From Parasulfuritortus sp037439465 (GTDB lineage Bacteria > Pseudomonadota > Gammaproteobacteria > Burkholderiales > Thiobacillaceae), in contig JBBIVX010000008.1 of assembly GCA_037439465.1 (NCBI GenBank), forward strand, positions 1 to 64,000: a stretch of DNA of 64,000 bases. Direction: 5' to 3'. The stretch's first letter is position 1, and every line of letters starts with the position of its first letter. The notes beneath the pieces are model-generated. The model was given only the letters and a program-made list of their open reading frames with translations. It did no database searches and was not told the DNA's origin. The position numbers and the translations under genes are program-made. Positions 7,985 to 16,478 of this stretch are shown piece by piece.

Positions 7985-8873
7985 CGGGCTCGATCAGGCA
8001 GCCGGGCTGCGTCGCCTGCTGGGTGCTGGCGCGACGCCGGAGACCCTGGCGGTGTTCGGCCCGGAGGCCAGCCTCAATGCCATGGCCTGCGCCAGCCTGG
8101 CCTTTGCCCTGGCGCAGCGGGGAGGGCCGGTTTGCGTCATCGATGAAGCGGCGGGGCCGCGCAACGTCGCCGGCCAGTTCGGCCTCAGCCCACGTTTCGG
8201 CCTGACCGATGTACTGCGCGATGGGATCGGCCTGGAAGACGCCATGGTGACGGTGCCCGGCGGCTCGCGGCTGCTGCGGGCGGAGCGGGGTCTCGGCCAG
8301 GTGGCGACGACCGACGAGCGCACCTGGGCGCGCCTGGGCGACGCCTTCGCCAGGGTGTCCTGGGCCTGGGTGTTGCTGGCGGCCCCGGCAGCGGCCGGGC
8401 CCAGTCTCGCCCTGGCGGCGCCGCGCCGCTTGCTGGTGCTGCCGGCCCGGCGCCAGCGCTTGACCGAGGCCTATGCCATGGTGAAGACCATACAGCAGAT
8501 GCAACCCGACGGCCGCTGGCAGGTGCTGGTCATGAACGCGGCGGACGCCGCCCAGGCTGCCACCCTGACGGCGGCCTTGAATGACACGGCACGCCGCTTT
8601 CTCGGTATCGAAATGGATTTCCTCGGCGTCGTGCCACGCGACGGCAAAGTCGAGCAGGCGGCGCGCGCCATGCGCCCGCTTCTGGAGGTCTCGCCCGCCT
8701 CGCCCGCCGCCACCGCCTTCCGCGGCCTGGCGGAGGCCCTGCACAGCGGGCCGGTCGCGGCAGGCATGGACCATCACGTCTTCTGGCAGCGGCTGGGTCT
8801 GTTCGGTCGCCTGAGCGGGCAGCTCGCCTCCCAACAACCTTGGCGGATGCGGCATGGAAGGGCCTACGGATAA
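7971..8873 (+). CDS. flhG: FlhG/FleN-like flagellar number regulator with degenerate nucleotide-binding motifs
   Basis: Position between flhF and fliA, the N-terminal DQAAGLRRL signature and the MinD-like length (about 300 residues) identify this as FlhG/FleN, the partner ATPase of FlhF that limits flagellar number. The expected deviant Walker A KGGxGKT is missing: the equivalent stretch reads FGPEASLNAM with no lysine or threonine. The segment where an Asp-containing Walker B is expected reads LLAAPAAAG. It may be a pseudo-ATPase. Two GTG starts are possible, 7959 and 7971. I chose 7971 because GAGG lies six bases upstream. The gene overlaps flhF. Confidence 0.8.
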   Translation: MQLADGLDQAAGLRRLLGAGATPETLAVFGPEASLNAMACASLAFALAQRGGPVCVIDEAAGPRNVAGQFGLSPRFGLTDVLRDGIGLEDAMVTVPGGSRLLRAERGLGQVATTDERTWARLGDAFARVSWAWVLLAAPAAAGPSLALAAPRRLLVLPARRQRLTEAYAMVKTIQQMQPDGRWQVLVMNAADAAQAATLTAALNDTARRFLGIEMDFLGVVPRDGKVEQAARAMRPLLEVSPASPAATAFRGLAEALHSGPVAAGMDHHVFWQRLGLFGRLSGQLASQQPWRMRHGRAYG

Positions 8874-9564
8874 AGACGCACTGATCCGCATGCAACTGCC
8901 TTTGGTGAAACGCATCGCCTTTCACCTGATGAGCCGGCTGCCTGCCTGCGTCGAGGCGGACGATCTGATCCAGGCGGGGCTGATCGGCCTGCTCGATGCC
9001 GCGGAGCGTTTCGATGATAGCCAGGGCGCGCATTTCGAGACTTACGCCACTCAGCGTATCCGTGGGGCGATGCTGGATGAGCTGCGCCAGTCCGACTGGG
9101 CCTCGCGCAGCACCCGCAAGGCCAGCCGGCAGATCGAGCAGGCCATCCACGCCTTGCAGCAACGTCTGCAGCGGCCACCCACCGAGCAGGAGATCGCCGG
9201 CCAACTGAACCTGGGGATCGATGAATATTTCGATCTGCTCAACGAGACCCGGGGCGTGCAATTGGTGTACTACGAAGACCTGCGCGCCGCCGAGGACGAC
9301 AGTTTCCTTGATCGCTTCGTCGACGATCTGGCCGAGGGGCCTTTCGAGGCCTTGTCCGACAAGCGCTTTCGGCGGGCGTTGACCGAGGCGGTGACGGCAT
9401 TGCCGGACCGGGAGAAGATGCTGATGGGCATGTACTATGAGCAGGAGATGAATTTCAAGGAAATCGGCGCCGTGCTGGGAGTCTCCGAATCGCGGGTCTG
9501 TCAGTTGCATGGCCAGGCCGTTGCCCGCCTGCGCGGTTTTCTGCGTGATTGGACGGGCGCCTAA
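8854..9564 (+). CDS. fliA: RNA polymerase sigma-28 factor FliA
   Basis: FliA directs transcription of late flagellar and chemotaxis genes. The 236-residue protein has region 2 (LVKRIAFHLMSRLP, then DLIQAGLIGLLDA), region 3 with ASRSTRKASRQIEQA and region 4 ending in the helix-turn-helix FKEIGAVLGVSESRVCQLH. It overlaps the end of flhG and is followed 14 bases later by motC. Two FliA-type promoter sequences lie at 17807-17833 and 23475-23501 in this window and are plausible targets. Confidence 0.96.
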   Translation: MEGPTDKDALIRMQLPLVKRIAFHLMSRLPACVEADDLIQAGLIGLLDAAERFDDSQGAHFETYATQRIRGAMLDELRQSDWASRSTRKASRQIEQAIHALQQRLQRPPTEQEIAGQLNLGIDEYFDLLNETRGVQLVYYEDLRAAEDDSFLDRFVDDLAEGPFEALSDKRFRRALTEAVTALPDREKMLMGMYYEQEMNFKEIGAVLGVSESRVCQLHGQAVARLRGFLRDWTGA

Positions 9565-9578
9565 GGCCCGCCGCGCCT

Positions 9579-10319
9579 ATGGACGTCATCAGCCTCATCG
9601 GCCTTTTTCTCGGTCTCGCCGCCATCGTCGGCGGCCAGGCTTTGGAGGGCGGCCACATCGGCTCTCTGCTGCAGGTCACCGCCTTCCTGATCGTGATCGG
9701 CGGTACGGCCGGCGCCGTCATGCTGCAAAGCTCGCTCAGGATCTTTCTAGACGGCCTGGCCATGCTGAAATGGGTGTTCCGGCCACCCCTTTACCGGCCC
9801 CAGGAGACACTCGACCAGATATTGGGCTGGAGCCACCAGGCGCGGCGCGGCGGCCTGCTCGCGCTGGAGCCGATGATCGACGAACAGGCTGACCTGTTCC
9901 AACGGCGCGGGCTGCAGATGCTGGTCGACGGCGCTGAACCGGAAACGCTGCGCGACACCCTGGGAATGGAGCTCTCCGGCCATGAGACGCACCGCATCGA
10001 GGCGGCCAAGATCTGGCTGGCGGCGGGCGGCTACGCCCCGACCATAGGCATCATCGGGGCGGTGATGGGCCTCATCCACGTCATGGAGAACCTCACCGAC
10101 CCCTCCAAACTGGGCGCCGGCATCGCCGTTGCCTTCGTCGCCACCATTTACGGCGTTGGCAGCGCCAACCTCATCTTCCTGCCCATCGCCAGCAAGCTGC
10201 GTTACCACGTCAACCGCCAGGTGCGGTTGAAAGAGATGTTCATCGAAGGCATCGTGGCCATCGCCAATGGCGAGAATCCGAGGATGATCGAGGCGAAACT
10301 ACAGGGGTATCTGGCATGA
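9579..10319 (+). CDS. motC: Flagellar motor stator protein MotC (MotA family)
   Basis: The 246-residue protein is a MotA-type proton-channel subunit with membrane helices at about 4-22, 28-48, 150-170 and 185-205, and a cytoplasmic loop carrying charged residues for rotor contact. The position directly behind fliA and before an OmpA-domain MotB paralogue matches the MotCD stator of pseudomonads and many betaproteobacteria. A longer reading from 9549 would overlap fliA. The ATG at 9579 begins MDVISLIGLFLGL, as in homologues. Confidence 0.92.
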   Translation: MDVISLIGLFLGLAAIVGGQALEGGHIGSLLQVTAFLIVIGGTAGAVMLQSSLRIFLDGLAMLKWVFRPPLYRPQETLDQILGWSHQARRGGLLALEPMIDEQADLFQRRGLQMLVDGAEPETLRDTLGMELSGHETHRIEAAKIWLAAGGYAPTIGIIGAVMGLIHVMENLTDPSKLGAGIAVAFVATIYGVGSANLIFLPIASKLRYHVNRQVRLKEMFIEGIVAIANGENPRMIEAKLQGYLA

Positions 10320-10397
10320 GTATCGTCTTGGCGGGCGCGGGAGCCGATGGGCGCGTTCATGGCCTGCGGGCTGCTCCCGCAGACTGACCCGGCCGTC

Positions 10398-11177
10398 ATG
10401 CCCCGCAAGCCTGTCCATGAGGAACACGAGAACCTGGAGCGCTGGCTGGTCTCCTACGCCGATTTCATCACCTTGCTGTTTGCCTTCTTCGTGGTGATGT
10501 ACGCCATCTCCTCCATCAACGAGGGCAAGTATAGGGTGCTTTCCGACTCCATCGTCCAGGCCTTTCAGGAAAAACAGTCCAGTCCCACCATGGTCAACCT
10601 GAGCCAGAAGAATGCGTCGATACTGCCTGGCACCGGCCGGCCCATCGGCAAGGCGGGGCAGACAGCCGCCGGCGGCAAGCAGGACGCCCCCGAGGCGCAA
10701 GAGATGAAGGCCATCGCCAGGGATGTGATGAGTGCCCTCGCCACCCTGGTACGCCAGGGCCAGGTGCGGGTGACCCAATCGCCCCGCGGCATCAGCGTGG
10801 AGATCAACGCCAGCACCCTGTTCGCCAGCGGTGACGCCGCCCTGCAACCGGCCGCCACCCAGGCCCTGGCGGCGGTGGCCAAGGTGCTGGCCGGCACTGA
10901 CAATTCCATCGAGGTGGAGGGCCATACCGACAACATCCCGATCAGCAGTCCGGCCTATCCCTCCAACTGGGAACTCTCCTCCGCCCGCGCCGGCTCGGTG
11001 GTGCGTCTGCTCGCCGAGCATGGCGTGCCACCCGGCCGCATGGTGGCCATCGGCTACGCCGACAACCAGCCGCTCGATACCAACGCCAGCAACGAGGGAC
11101 GAGCCCGCAACCGGCGGGTGAACGTACTCATCCTCAACAAGGCGCGGGAGGCGTTGGCAGTGAGACAGACGAACTGA
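10398..11177 (+). CDS. motD: Flagellar motor stator protein MotD (MotB family)
   Basis: MotD is the peptidoglycan-anchored stator partner of MotC. The 259 residues have a short cytoplasmic N-terminus, one membrane helix at about 22-40 with the proton-binding Asp in SYADFITLLFAF (D22), a plug/linker, and a C-terminal OmpA-like domain from about 110 with EGHTDNIPI and the NRRVNVLI end. The start at 10398 gives MPRKPVHEEHENLERWL, the usual MotD start. An in-frame ATG at 10347 would add an unconserved stretch. Confidence 0.92.
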   Translation: MPRKPVHEEHENLERWLVSYADFITLLFAFFVVMYAISSINEGKYRVLSDSIVQAFQEKQSSPTMVNLSQKNASILPGTGRPIGKAGQTAAGGKQDAPEAQEMKAIARDVMSALATLVRQGQVRVTQSPRGISVEINASTLFASGDAALQPAATQALAAVAKVLAGTDNSIEVEGHTDNIPISSPAYPSNWELSSARAGSVVRLLAEHGVPPGRMVAIGYADNQPLDTNASNEGRARNRRVNVLILNKAREALAVRQTN

Positions 11178-12683
11178 TCAGCCTGGCGCGCTGTCATGGC
11201 AGCGGAACAGGTCCACCCCCAGCACGCTTTCCAGCTTCTCGCTCACCTGCAAGCGTCGCTCTGGGGCGGGCGAGACGATCCGCAGCGGAGTGGCCAGTGT
11301 TTTGCCCAGGTCCGGCAGGACCAGGGTGAGCGCCATCTGGGTGGGGCTGTGGTTGATGGGCAGCAGCAGGCCGGGGTAGGTGGGGCCGGTTGCCGTGTCG
11401 CGTAGCCGGACCGCGGTTGGCTGTCCCGGCAGTAATTTGATGCCGAAGGTCAACAGGCCGTCGGCCGTGATCTTGAACCAGCGCACCAGGCCGAGGTCGT
11501 GCCTGGCCTCATTGGGGCGGTTGACGCAGATCAGCGCGCCGATCATGAGATGGAAACGAGGCTTGGCGTTTTCCATCGCCATGCCTTCCAGGCTCTCGTT
11601 GACGAGCTGGCAGACGACAGGGCCGCCGGCCGCCGGCTGGCGCGGCGCGGGCTGATGCCCCTCGGCCGCGAGGTGGCTAAAGATGGTGTGAAAACCGAAC
11701 ACCAGTTCGCACTGAATCGGCTGGCGCGGCTGGCGGCGGAGCGAGTGGCGCTGCATCGATCCCCCCCACTGCAGTTTGAGGCGGTTGAGCAGGGTTACAT
11801 AGGCAGGGGGATGCGCTGCCGCCGGGGCGTTCTCCAGTTGGTTGGCCAGGAGCGCAAGATGCCTGGCGAGCGAGGTGTTGTTGAGGACCAGATCGCAGTC
11901 GGGCAGGGCGTTTTCCTGCCAGGACAGTGGTTGCGGCGGCCGGTCCTCGTCGCTGTGGATGCCATAGACGCCGCCATGCGCGGCCTCCCGTGCCGGCGAC
12001 AATTGCGCCAGGCCGCCCAGCCTGGCGATGATGTCGCCGGTCCACCGCCTTTCCTGGATGGACATGTGGTAGGGGTCGGCAACGGCCTCCAGCAGCATGG
12101 CCTTATAGAGGTCGGTGGGGCTGGCCGGTGAGGGTTGTTCGGGGGGATCGGCGTAGCCGTTGACCAGGGCGAAGTAATATGTCTGGTGTGCCTCCTGCCA
12201 GAGCCCGGCGGGGGCCTGGGCATGGGTCAGGTAGCAGATATTCAGCCGCTGGCGCGCGCTCTGCAATAGTAGCCGGAGATATTCCGGCAGCGGGTTGTCG
12301 CCAAAGAGCGGCGCACGCCGTTCGATCGCTTCCAGAATCAGCTGTTTGTAGCCATCGCCGAGGACTTGCAGCAACCGCTGGGCACGCTCAGCCTGGCGTC
12401 GCATGGCAGGGGCCAAGGGGAGCGGGGCGCCGTGCAACTCGTCATCCAGTGTGGCCAGCAAGCGCCGGGCCGGGGTGATGGCCAGACCGAGTAACTGGCG
12501 GCGGAGCGCGGCCGGCAGCTCGGGGCGTTGGTGGGCGGAGAGATAGTCGGCCAGGCGCTCGGCGCCGAGGCCGGGATCGTCGCGCGGCAGCGTGTCCAGC
12601 CAGGCCTCGACTTGCTTGGCCTTCGCGGCAAGCGTTATATTCGTGGCCGCGCCTGGGGGCGACAGTGCATAGTGCGGCTTCAT
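11178..12683 (-). CDS. Conserved hypothetical protein, 501 aa, possible PilZ-like C-terminal domain
   Basis: The protein has no signal peptide or clear membrane segment. The first 150 residues look helical (AKQVEAWLDTLP, then QLLGLAITPARRLLATLDDEL). The last 140 residues are beta-rich and contain NESLEGMAM followed by RPNEARHDLGLVRWFK, a layout like betaproteobacterial PilZ-type c-di-GMP receptors. The RxxxR and D/NxSxxG residues of true PilZ are only partly visible, so c-di-GMP binding is a guess. The open frame extends upstream to 12998 but the ATG at 12683 begins sensible sequence. It is convergent with motD, directly adjacent to its stop codon. Confidence 0.6.
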   Translation of the reverse strand: MKPHYALSPPGAATNITLAAKAKQVEAWLDTLPRDDPGLGAERLADYLSAHQRPELPAALRRQLLGLAITPARRLLATLDDELHGAPLPLAPAMRRQAERAQRLLQVLGDGYKQLILEAIERRAPLFGDNPLPEYLRLLLQSARQRLNICYLTHAQAPAGLWQEAHQTYYFALVNGYADPPEQPSPASPTDLYKAMLLEAVADPYHMSIQERRWTGDIIARLGGLAQLSPAREAAHGGVYGIHSDEDRPPQPLSWQENALPDCDLVLNNTSLARHLALLANQLENAPAAAHPPAYVTLLNRLKLQWGGSMQRHSLRRQPRQPIQCELVFGFHTIFSHLAAEGHQPAPRQPAAGGPVVCQLVNESLEGMAMENAKPRFHLMIGALICVNRPNEARHDLGLVRWFKITADGLLTFGIKLLPGQPTAVRLRDTATGPTYPGLLLPINHSPTQMALTLVLPDLGKTLATPLRIVSPAPERRLQVSEKLESVLGVDLFRCHDSAPG

Positions 12684-12785
12684 CGGCAATCTGGAAGGGG
12701 GGAGGTTCCGATTGTATTGAACCCCTCTTGTCTTTGTAAATTTCCATCGGTTTTTTCCTTGGTGTCGTTTTTTATGGGTTTTTTC

Positions 12786-13388
12786 ATGCGCTTTATCGAA
12801 AGAGTGTTCGAGGGGTTGATCTGGCGCAGCCGCTACGTGGTGCTGTTCGCGGTCATCGCCAGCCTGGCCTCGGCCGTAGCCATCTTCTACATGGCTACGG
12901 TGGATGTGATCTATCTGGTGCAGCACGTCGTGCACTACGCTGACGCGGCCCTTGGGGACGAGGCGCGCAAGGGCATACACGACACCACCATTACCCATGT
13001 GGTCGAGGTGGTGGATGGCTACCTGCTCGGCACAGTCATGCTCATCTTCGCTTTGGGTATGTATGAGCTGTTCATCAGCGACATCGATGAGGCCAAGGGC
13101 AGCCGCGCCTCCAGCAAGATATTGGTGATCGACAATCTGGACGATCTGAAGCAGCGCCTGGCCAAGGTGATCATCATGATCCTAATCGTCACCATCTTCG
13201 AGCTGGCCCTCAAGCTCAAGGTGGATACGCCGCTGGACCTGGTCTACCTGGCTGCCGCTCTCGCCCTCATCGGCCTGGCCCTCTACCTGACCCACGCTTC
13301 CGATGGCGGCGGCCACGGTAAGGGCGGGGTGGGGGGCGCCGGCAAGCACACGGGGAACGCCGACGTACAGGCGCGGTCCATTCGGTAA
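12786..13388 (+). CDS. UPF0114 (YqhA) family inner-membrane protein
   Basis: The 200-residue protein has hydrophobic segments at about 18-42, 80-100, 128-145 and 150-170. The pattern of a short basic start (MRFIERVFEGLIWRSRYV), GTVMLIFALGMYELFISDID and DDLKQRLAKVIIMILIV fits UPF0114/YqhA, a membrane family of unknown function. An ATG at 12774 adds four residues. An upstream reading from 12528 runs antisense through the neighbouring gene and is not credible. The next gene, a thioredoxin-like protein, begins 18 bases downstream. Confidence 0.82.
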   Translation: MRFIERVFEGLIWRSRYVVLFAVIASLASAVAIFYMATVDVIYLVQHVVHYADAALGDEARKGIHDTTITHVVEVVDGYLLGTVMLIFALGMYELFISDIDEAKGSRASSKILVIDNLDDLKQRLAKVIIMILIVTIFELALKLKVDTPLDLVYLAAALALIGLALYLTHASDGGGHGKGGVGGAGKHTGNADVQARSIR

Positions 13389-13406
13389 TATTGATTGGTG
13401 ATACGC

Positions 13407-13871
13407 ATGTTCAGACGTTTCCTGCTTGCCCTTGCCCTTTTCGCCATGGCCGCGACCGCTGCGGCCTTCGAACTGGTAGACAGCAAAGGCCAGACCCACA
13501 GGCTGTCGCAGTACAAGGGCAAATGGGTGCTGGTGAATTTCTGGGCCACTTGGTGCCCGCCCTGTCTCGCGGAAATCCCCGACCTCATAGCCCTGCACAA
13601 GAACAAGAAGAACAAACTGGTGGTTCTCGGCGTCGCCATGGACTACCGCGAGCCCCAGGAGGTGGTGCAATTCGCCGGGCAACAGAAGATTCCTTATCCG
13701 ATCATCCTGGGCGATCGCAAGATCGCCGCACAGATGGGGCCGGTCGATGGCCTGCCCACCACCTACCTCTACAATCCTCAGGGCAAGATGGTCGCCTACA
13801 ATGTCGGCGCACTGACCCGCCAGGCCGTGGAGAGTTATATCGCCGGCAAGGGTAAGGCGGCCGGCAAATGA
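13407..13871 (+). CDS. TlpA-type periplasmic thiol-disulfide oxidoreductase
   Basis: The 154-residue protein has a signal peptide (residues 1-20, ending AAA) and a thioredoxin fold with the active site WCPPC at about 47-51 inside VNFWATWCPPC. GLPTTYLYNP gives the cis-proline loop. TlpA/ResA proteins reduce cysteines in periplasmic targets such as apocytochromes or copper sites. It forms a pair with the next thioredoxin-fold gene, 19 bases away. Many c-type cytochromes in this window make a maturation role plausible but unproven. Confidence 0.9.
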   Translation: MFRRFLLALALFAMAATAAAFELVDSKGQTHRLSQYKGKWVLVNFWATWCPPCLAEIPDLIALHKNKKNKLVVLGVAMDYREPQEVVQFAGQQKIPYPIILGDRKIAAQMGPVDGLPTTYLYNPQGKMVAYNVGALTRQAVESYIAGKGKAAGK

Positions 13872-13890
13872 GAACGATGAGGAGAAGGCG

Positions 13891-14403
13891 ATGCGCTGGT
13901 TATTGTTGCTTCTGGCATTACTGACGACGGTCTCACTGGCCGGGGTGCGCGACCCCGGCGAGCATTTCTTCCAGCCCAAGCTGGGTGATCTGAAGGCTGA
14001 TCTCGCCGTGGCGAAAGGGGAAGGCAAGGTCGGCATCCTGCTCATGTTCGAGATGGATGACTGTCCCTTCTGCGACCGCATGAAGCGCACGGTGCTCAAC
14101 CAGTCGGAGGTGCAGGACTACTTCCGCAAGCATTTCATACTCTACCCCATGGATACCCGCGGCGATGTCCCCATGACCGACTTCGCCGGCAAGGACACTA
14201 CCGAAAAGGCCTTTTCTCTGGTACAGCGCGCCCGCGCCACGCCCACCTTCATCTTCTATGACCTCGGGGGCAAAGAGATGGCACGCTTTACCGGCGCCAC
14301 GCGGACGGCGGAGGAGTTTCTGCTGCTCGGCCGTTACGTCGTGGAAGGGGCGTACAAGACGGCCCCCTTCAACGTATACAAGCGTCTGGCCCAGGGCCGC
14401 TAG
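13891..14403 (+). CDS. Periplasmic thioredoxin-fold protein (SoxW/thioredoxin_2-like)
   Basis: The 170-residue protein begins with a signal peptide (MRWLLLLLALLTTVSLAG). The redox motif CPFC in MDDCPFCDRMK lies at about 53-62, and ATPTFIFYDLGG carries the cis-proline. This layout matches SoxW and DsbD-gamma-like thioredoxins that use reductant delivered to the periplasm. It is probably co-transcribed with the preceding TlpA-like gene and followed 9 bases later by the TolC-like gene. Confidence 0.85.
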   Translation: MRWLLLLLALLTTVSLAGVRDPGEHFFQPKLGDLKADLAVAKGEGKVGILLMFEMDDCPFCDRMKRTVLNQSEVQDYFRKHFILYPMDTRGDVPMTDFAGKDTTEKAFSLVQRARATPTFIFYDLGGKEMARFTGATRTAEEFLLLGRYVVEGAYKTAPFNVYKRLAQGR

Positions 14404-14412
14404 GCCGCCCTC

Positions 14413-15726
14413 ATGCGGGCTTCTTTATTACTGACAGGCATGTGGCCACGGGCCGTCCTGGCGCTGCTGGGGCTGTTGCTGACGGCCGGCGGCGCGGTGG
14501 CGGCGGAAGTCCCGCTGACCCTGGAGTTGGTGCTGGCCAAGGCCGATCAGCCGCACCCCGAACTGGATGCCGCCCACGCCCAGGCCGGTCTGGCCCGCGC
14601 CGAACAGCGGCTGGCGGAGAGCCAGGCCGATTTTCGCGTCACCCTGGAGGCGGCCCTGCGCAGTGGCCGCAACAGTCTCGCCGGTGACCGCTTCGACCCC
14701 GATCATTATGCCCGCCTCAATGTACGCAAGACCTTGTGGGATGGCGGCCGCATCGACCTGGGCGCGCAGGCGGCGAGGCTGGAGACCCAGGGCCGCGACC
14801 AGCAACTGCTTGACGCCCGCGCCCAGCGCCGGCTGACGCTGATGACCCGTTTCTTCGACGTGCTCCTGACCGATCTGCAACTGGCTGCCGACAGTGAATT
14901 CACCGCCGTCGCCTATGTCGCTTGGGACAACGGCAAGGACCGGCACCAGCTGGGGGAGATGTCCAATGTCGAGATCGCCACGCTTGAGGCGCGTTACCAG
15001 GAGCAGCGGATAAAGCGCAGCGACAGCCAGCGGCGGGCGCGGGAAAAACGCGCCTTGCTGGCGGCGGCCATGAACCGGCCGGGGGAACTGCCGGCGGAGC
15101 TTGCCGATCCCGAACTGCGCGACAACGACCGGCCGCTGCCTGAGTTCGACCACTTGCTGGCGGCCATGCAGACGCACAACCCCCGCCTGCTGGCGCAGCG
15201 GCAGTTGCTGGAGGCCAGCCGCCAGCGGCTGGCGGCGCAGCGGGCGGAGACTGGCCCCAGCCTGGAATTCGAGGCAGAAACTGCGGCCTACAGCCGGGAT
15301 GCCCTCACCCGCGACAGCGTGCGCGCCGGCATCAATCTGGTCTGGCCTCTGTACCAGGGGCAGCGGGTCGATTCCGCCATCGCCCGTGAGCAGGCCCGCT
15401 TTCAGTTGCTCCAGGCCGAGCATGATCGCTTGGCGCTGGCGCTGCGCCAAGCCTTGTTCGAGACACGGGAGGAGATCGCCCTGCTGTTGGAAAGCGAGCG
15501 CCGTGCCGCCGAGGTCAATGCCAGCTGGCGCGACTGGAGCCTGGAGCGGGCGCGGGCGGAATACGAACTGGAACTGAAGACCAATCTGGGCAACAGCATG
15601 GCCGAGACCCAGGCGGCGAGGATGCGCCGGCGGGCGGTGGAATATCGGCTGGCTCTCGCCTGGGAGCGGCTAGCCGCGTTGTTGGGGCAGCCATTGTCAG
15701 CGCTCACGGTGGAAAGGAAATCATGA
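14413..15726 (+). CDS. TolC-family outer-membrane efflux channel protein
   Basis: The 437-residue protein has a signal sequence ending AVAAE around residue 32 and long coiled-coil helical repeats typical of the outer-membrane efflux protein family (for example LARAEQRLAESQADF and LDARAQRRLTLMTRFFDVLL). Such proteins form trimeric tunnels joined to periplasmic adaptors. It ends overlapping the adaptor gene by four bases (ATGA). No inner-membrane pump gene follows in this window. Confidence 0.88.
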   Translation: MRASLLLTGMWPRAVLALLGLLLTAGGAVAAEVPLTLELVLAKADQPHPELDAAHAQAGLARAEQRLAESQADFRVTLEAALRSGRNSLAGDRFDPDHYARLNVRKTLWDGGRIDLGAQAARLETQGRDQQLLDARAQRRLTLMTRFFDVLLTDLQLAADSEFTAVAYVAWDNGKDRHQLGEMSNVEIATLEARYQEQRIKRSDSQRRAREKRALLAAAMNRPGELPAELADPELRDNDRPLPEFDHLLAAMQTHNPRLLAQRQLLEASRQRLAAQRAETGPSLEFEAETAAYSRDALTRDSVRAGINLVWPLYQGQRVDSAIAREQARFQLLQAEHDRLALALRQALFETREEIALLLESERRAAEVNASWRDWSLERARAEYELELKTNLGNSMAETQAARMRRRAVEYRLALAWERLAALLGQPLSALTVERKS

Positions 15727-16457
15727 TGCGGCGCCTTGCGGTTCTACTCGTCATCGTCGCGCCGGCCTGGGCGGCGGACTTGCCGGCCAGGCTCGACTGG
15801 TCGCAGCCGGTGCAACTGGCGAGCGCCGTTTCCGGTGTCGTCGAGACCGTCAATGTCCGGCCCGGCCAGTCGGTGCGCGCCGGCGAGGTCCTGGCCAGCC
15901 TCAACCAGACACTGTTCAAGGCCGCCCTCTTGGAGGCCCGCGCCGACATCGACCGGCTCACCCAGGAGGAGGCGGACGCCAGCCGCGAACTGGCGCGGGT
16001 GAACGAGTTGTATGCCCGTACCGTCGCCGCCACCACCGAACTCGACGCCGCCAGGCTGCGGCATGCCCGCGCTCTGTCCTTGCTGGTGGCAGCCCAGGCG
16101 CGGGTGGAGCGAGCGCGGCGTCAGCTCGACGAGACCGAGGTCCGCGCCCCCTTTGAGGCCAGGGTGCTGGAGCGTCGGGCCGAACCGGGGCTGGTCGTGG
16201 CCGCCCAGTGTCAGCCGACCGCGCTGCTGACTGTGGCGCGCGCCGATGAGATCGTTGCCCGCGCGCCGATCACCGCCGAACGGGCCGCCCGGCTCAGGCC
16301 AGGCACGTCGCTGGCGGTGATGGCGGGAGGCCAGACTCACGCCGGTCAGGTCGCGGCCGTGCGCGCCCAGGCCGACGGCCGCTATCTGCTGGATGTGCTC
16401 TTCCCCCGCCCGGAGGGCCTGGTGGCCGGCATGGCAGCCACGATCCGTCTGCCCTGA
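15723..16457 (+). CDS. HlyD/RND-type periplasmic adaptor (membrane-fusion) protein
   Basis: The 244-residue protein has a signal peptide (residues 1-19, ending AWAAD), a lipoyl-like half motif (SGVVETVNVRPGQSVRAGEVLASL), a short alpha-hairpin (residues 60-130) and the second lipoyl half (TEVRAPFEARVLERRAEPG). It lacks the long C-terminal domain of RND adaptors and is short for the family. It is translationally coupled to the TolC-like gene. The transporter it serves is not encoded next to it. Confidence 0.85.
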   Translation: MMRRLAVLLVIVAPAWAADLPARLDWSQPVQLASAVSGVVETVNVRPGQSVRAGEVLASLNQTLFKAALLEARADIDRLTQEEADASRELARVNELYARTVAATTELDAARLRHARALSLLVAAQARVERARRQLDETEVRAPFEARVLERRAEPGLVVAAQCQPTALLTVARADEIVARAPITAERAARLRPGTSLAVMAGGQTHAGQVAAVRAQADGRYLLDVLFPRPEGLVAGMAATIRLP

Positions 16458-16478
16458 GCGCTTGGCGGAGGTGATGCG

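Noticed and set aside
12528..12785. N-terminal extension of the UPF0114 gene
   Set aside because: The extra 86 residues are antisense to the neighbouring gene start and unlike the family, so ATG 12786 was used.
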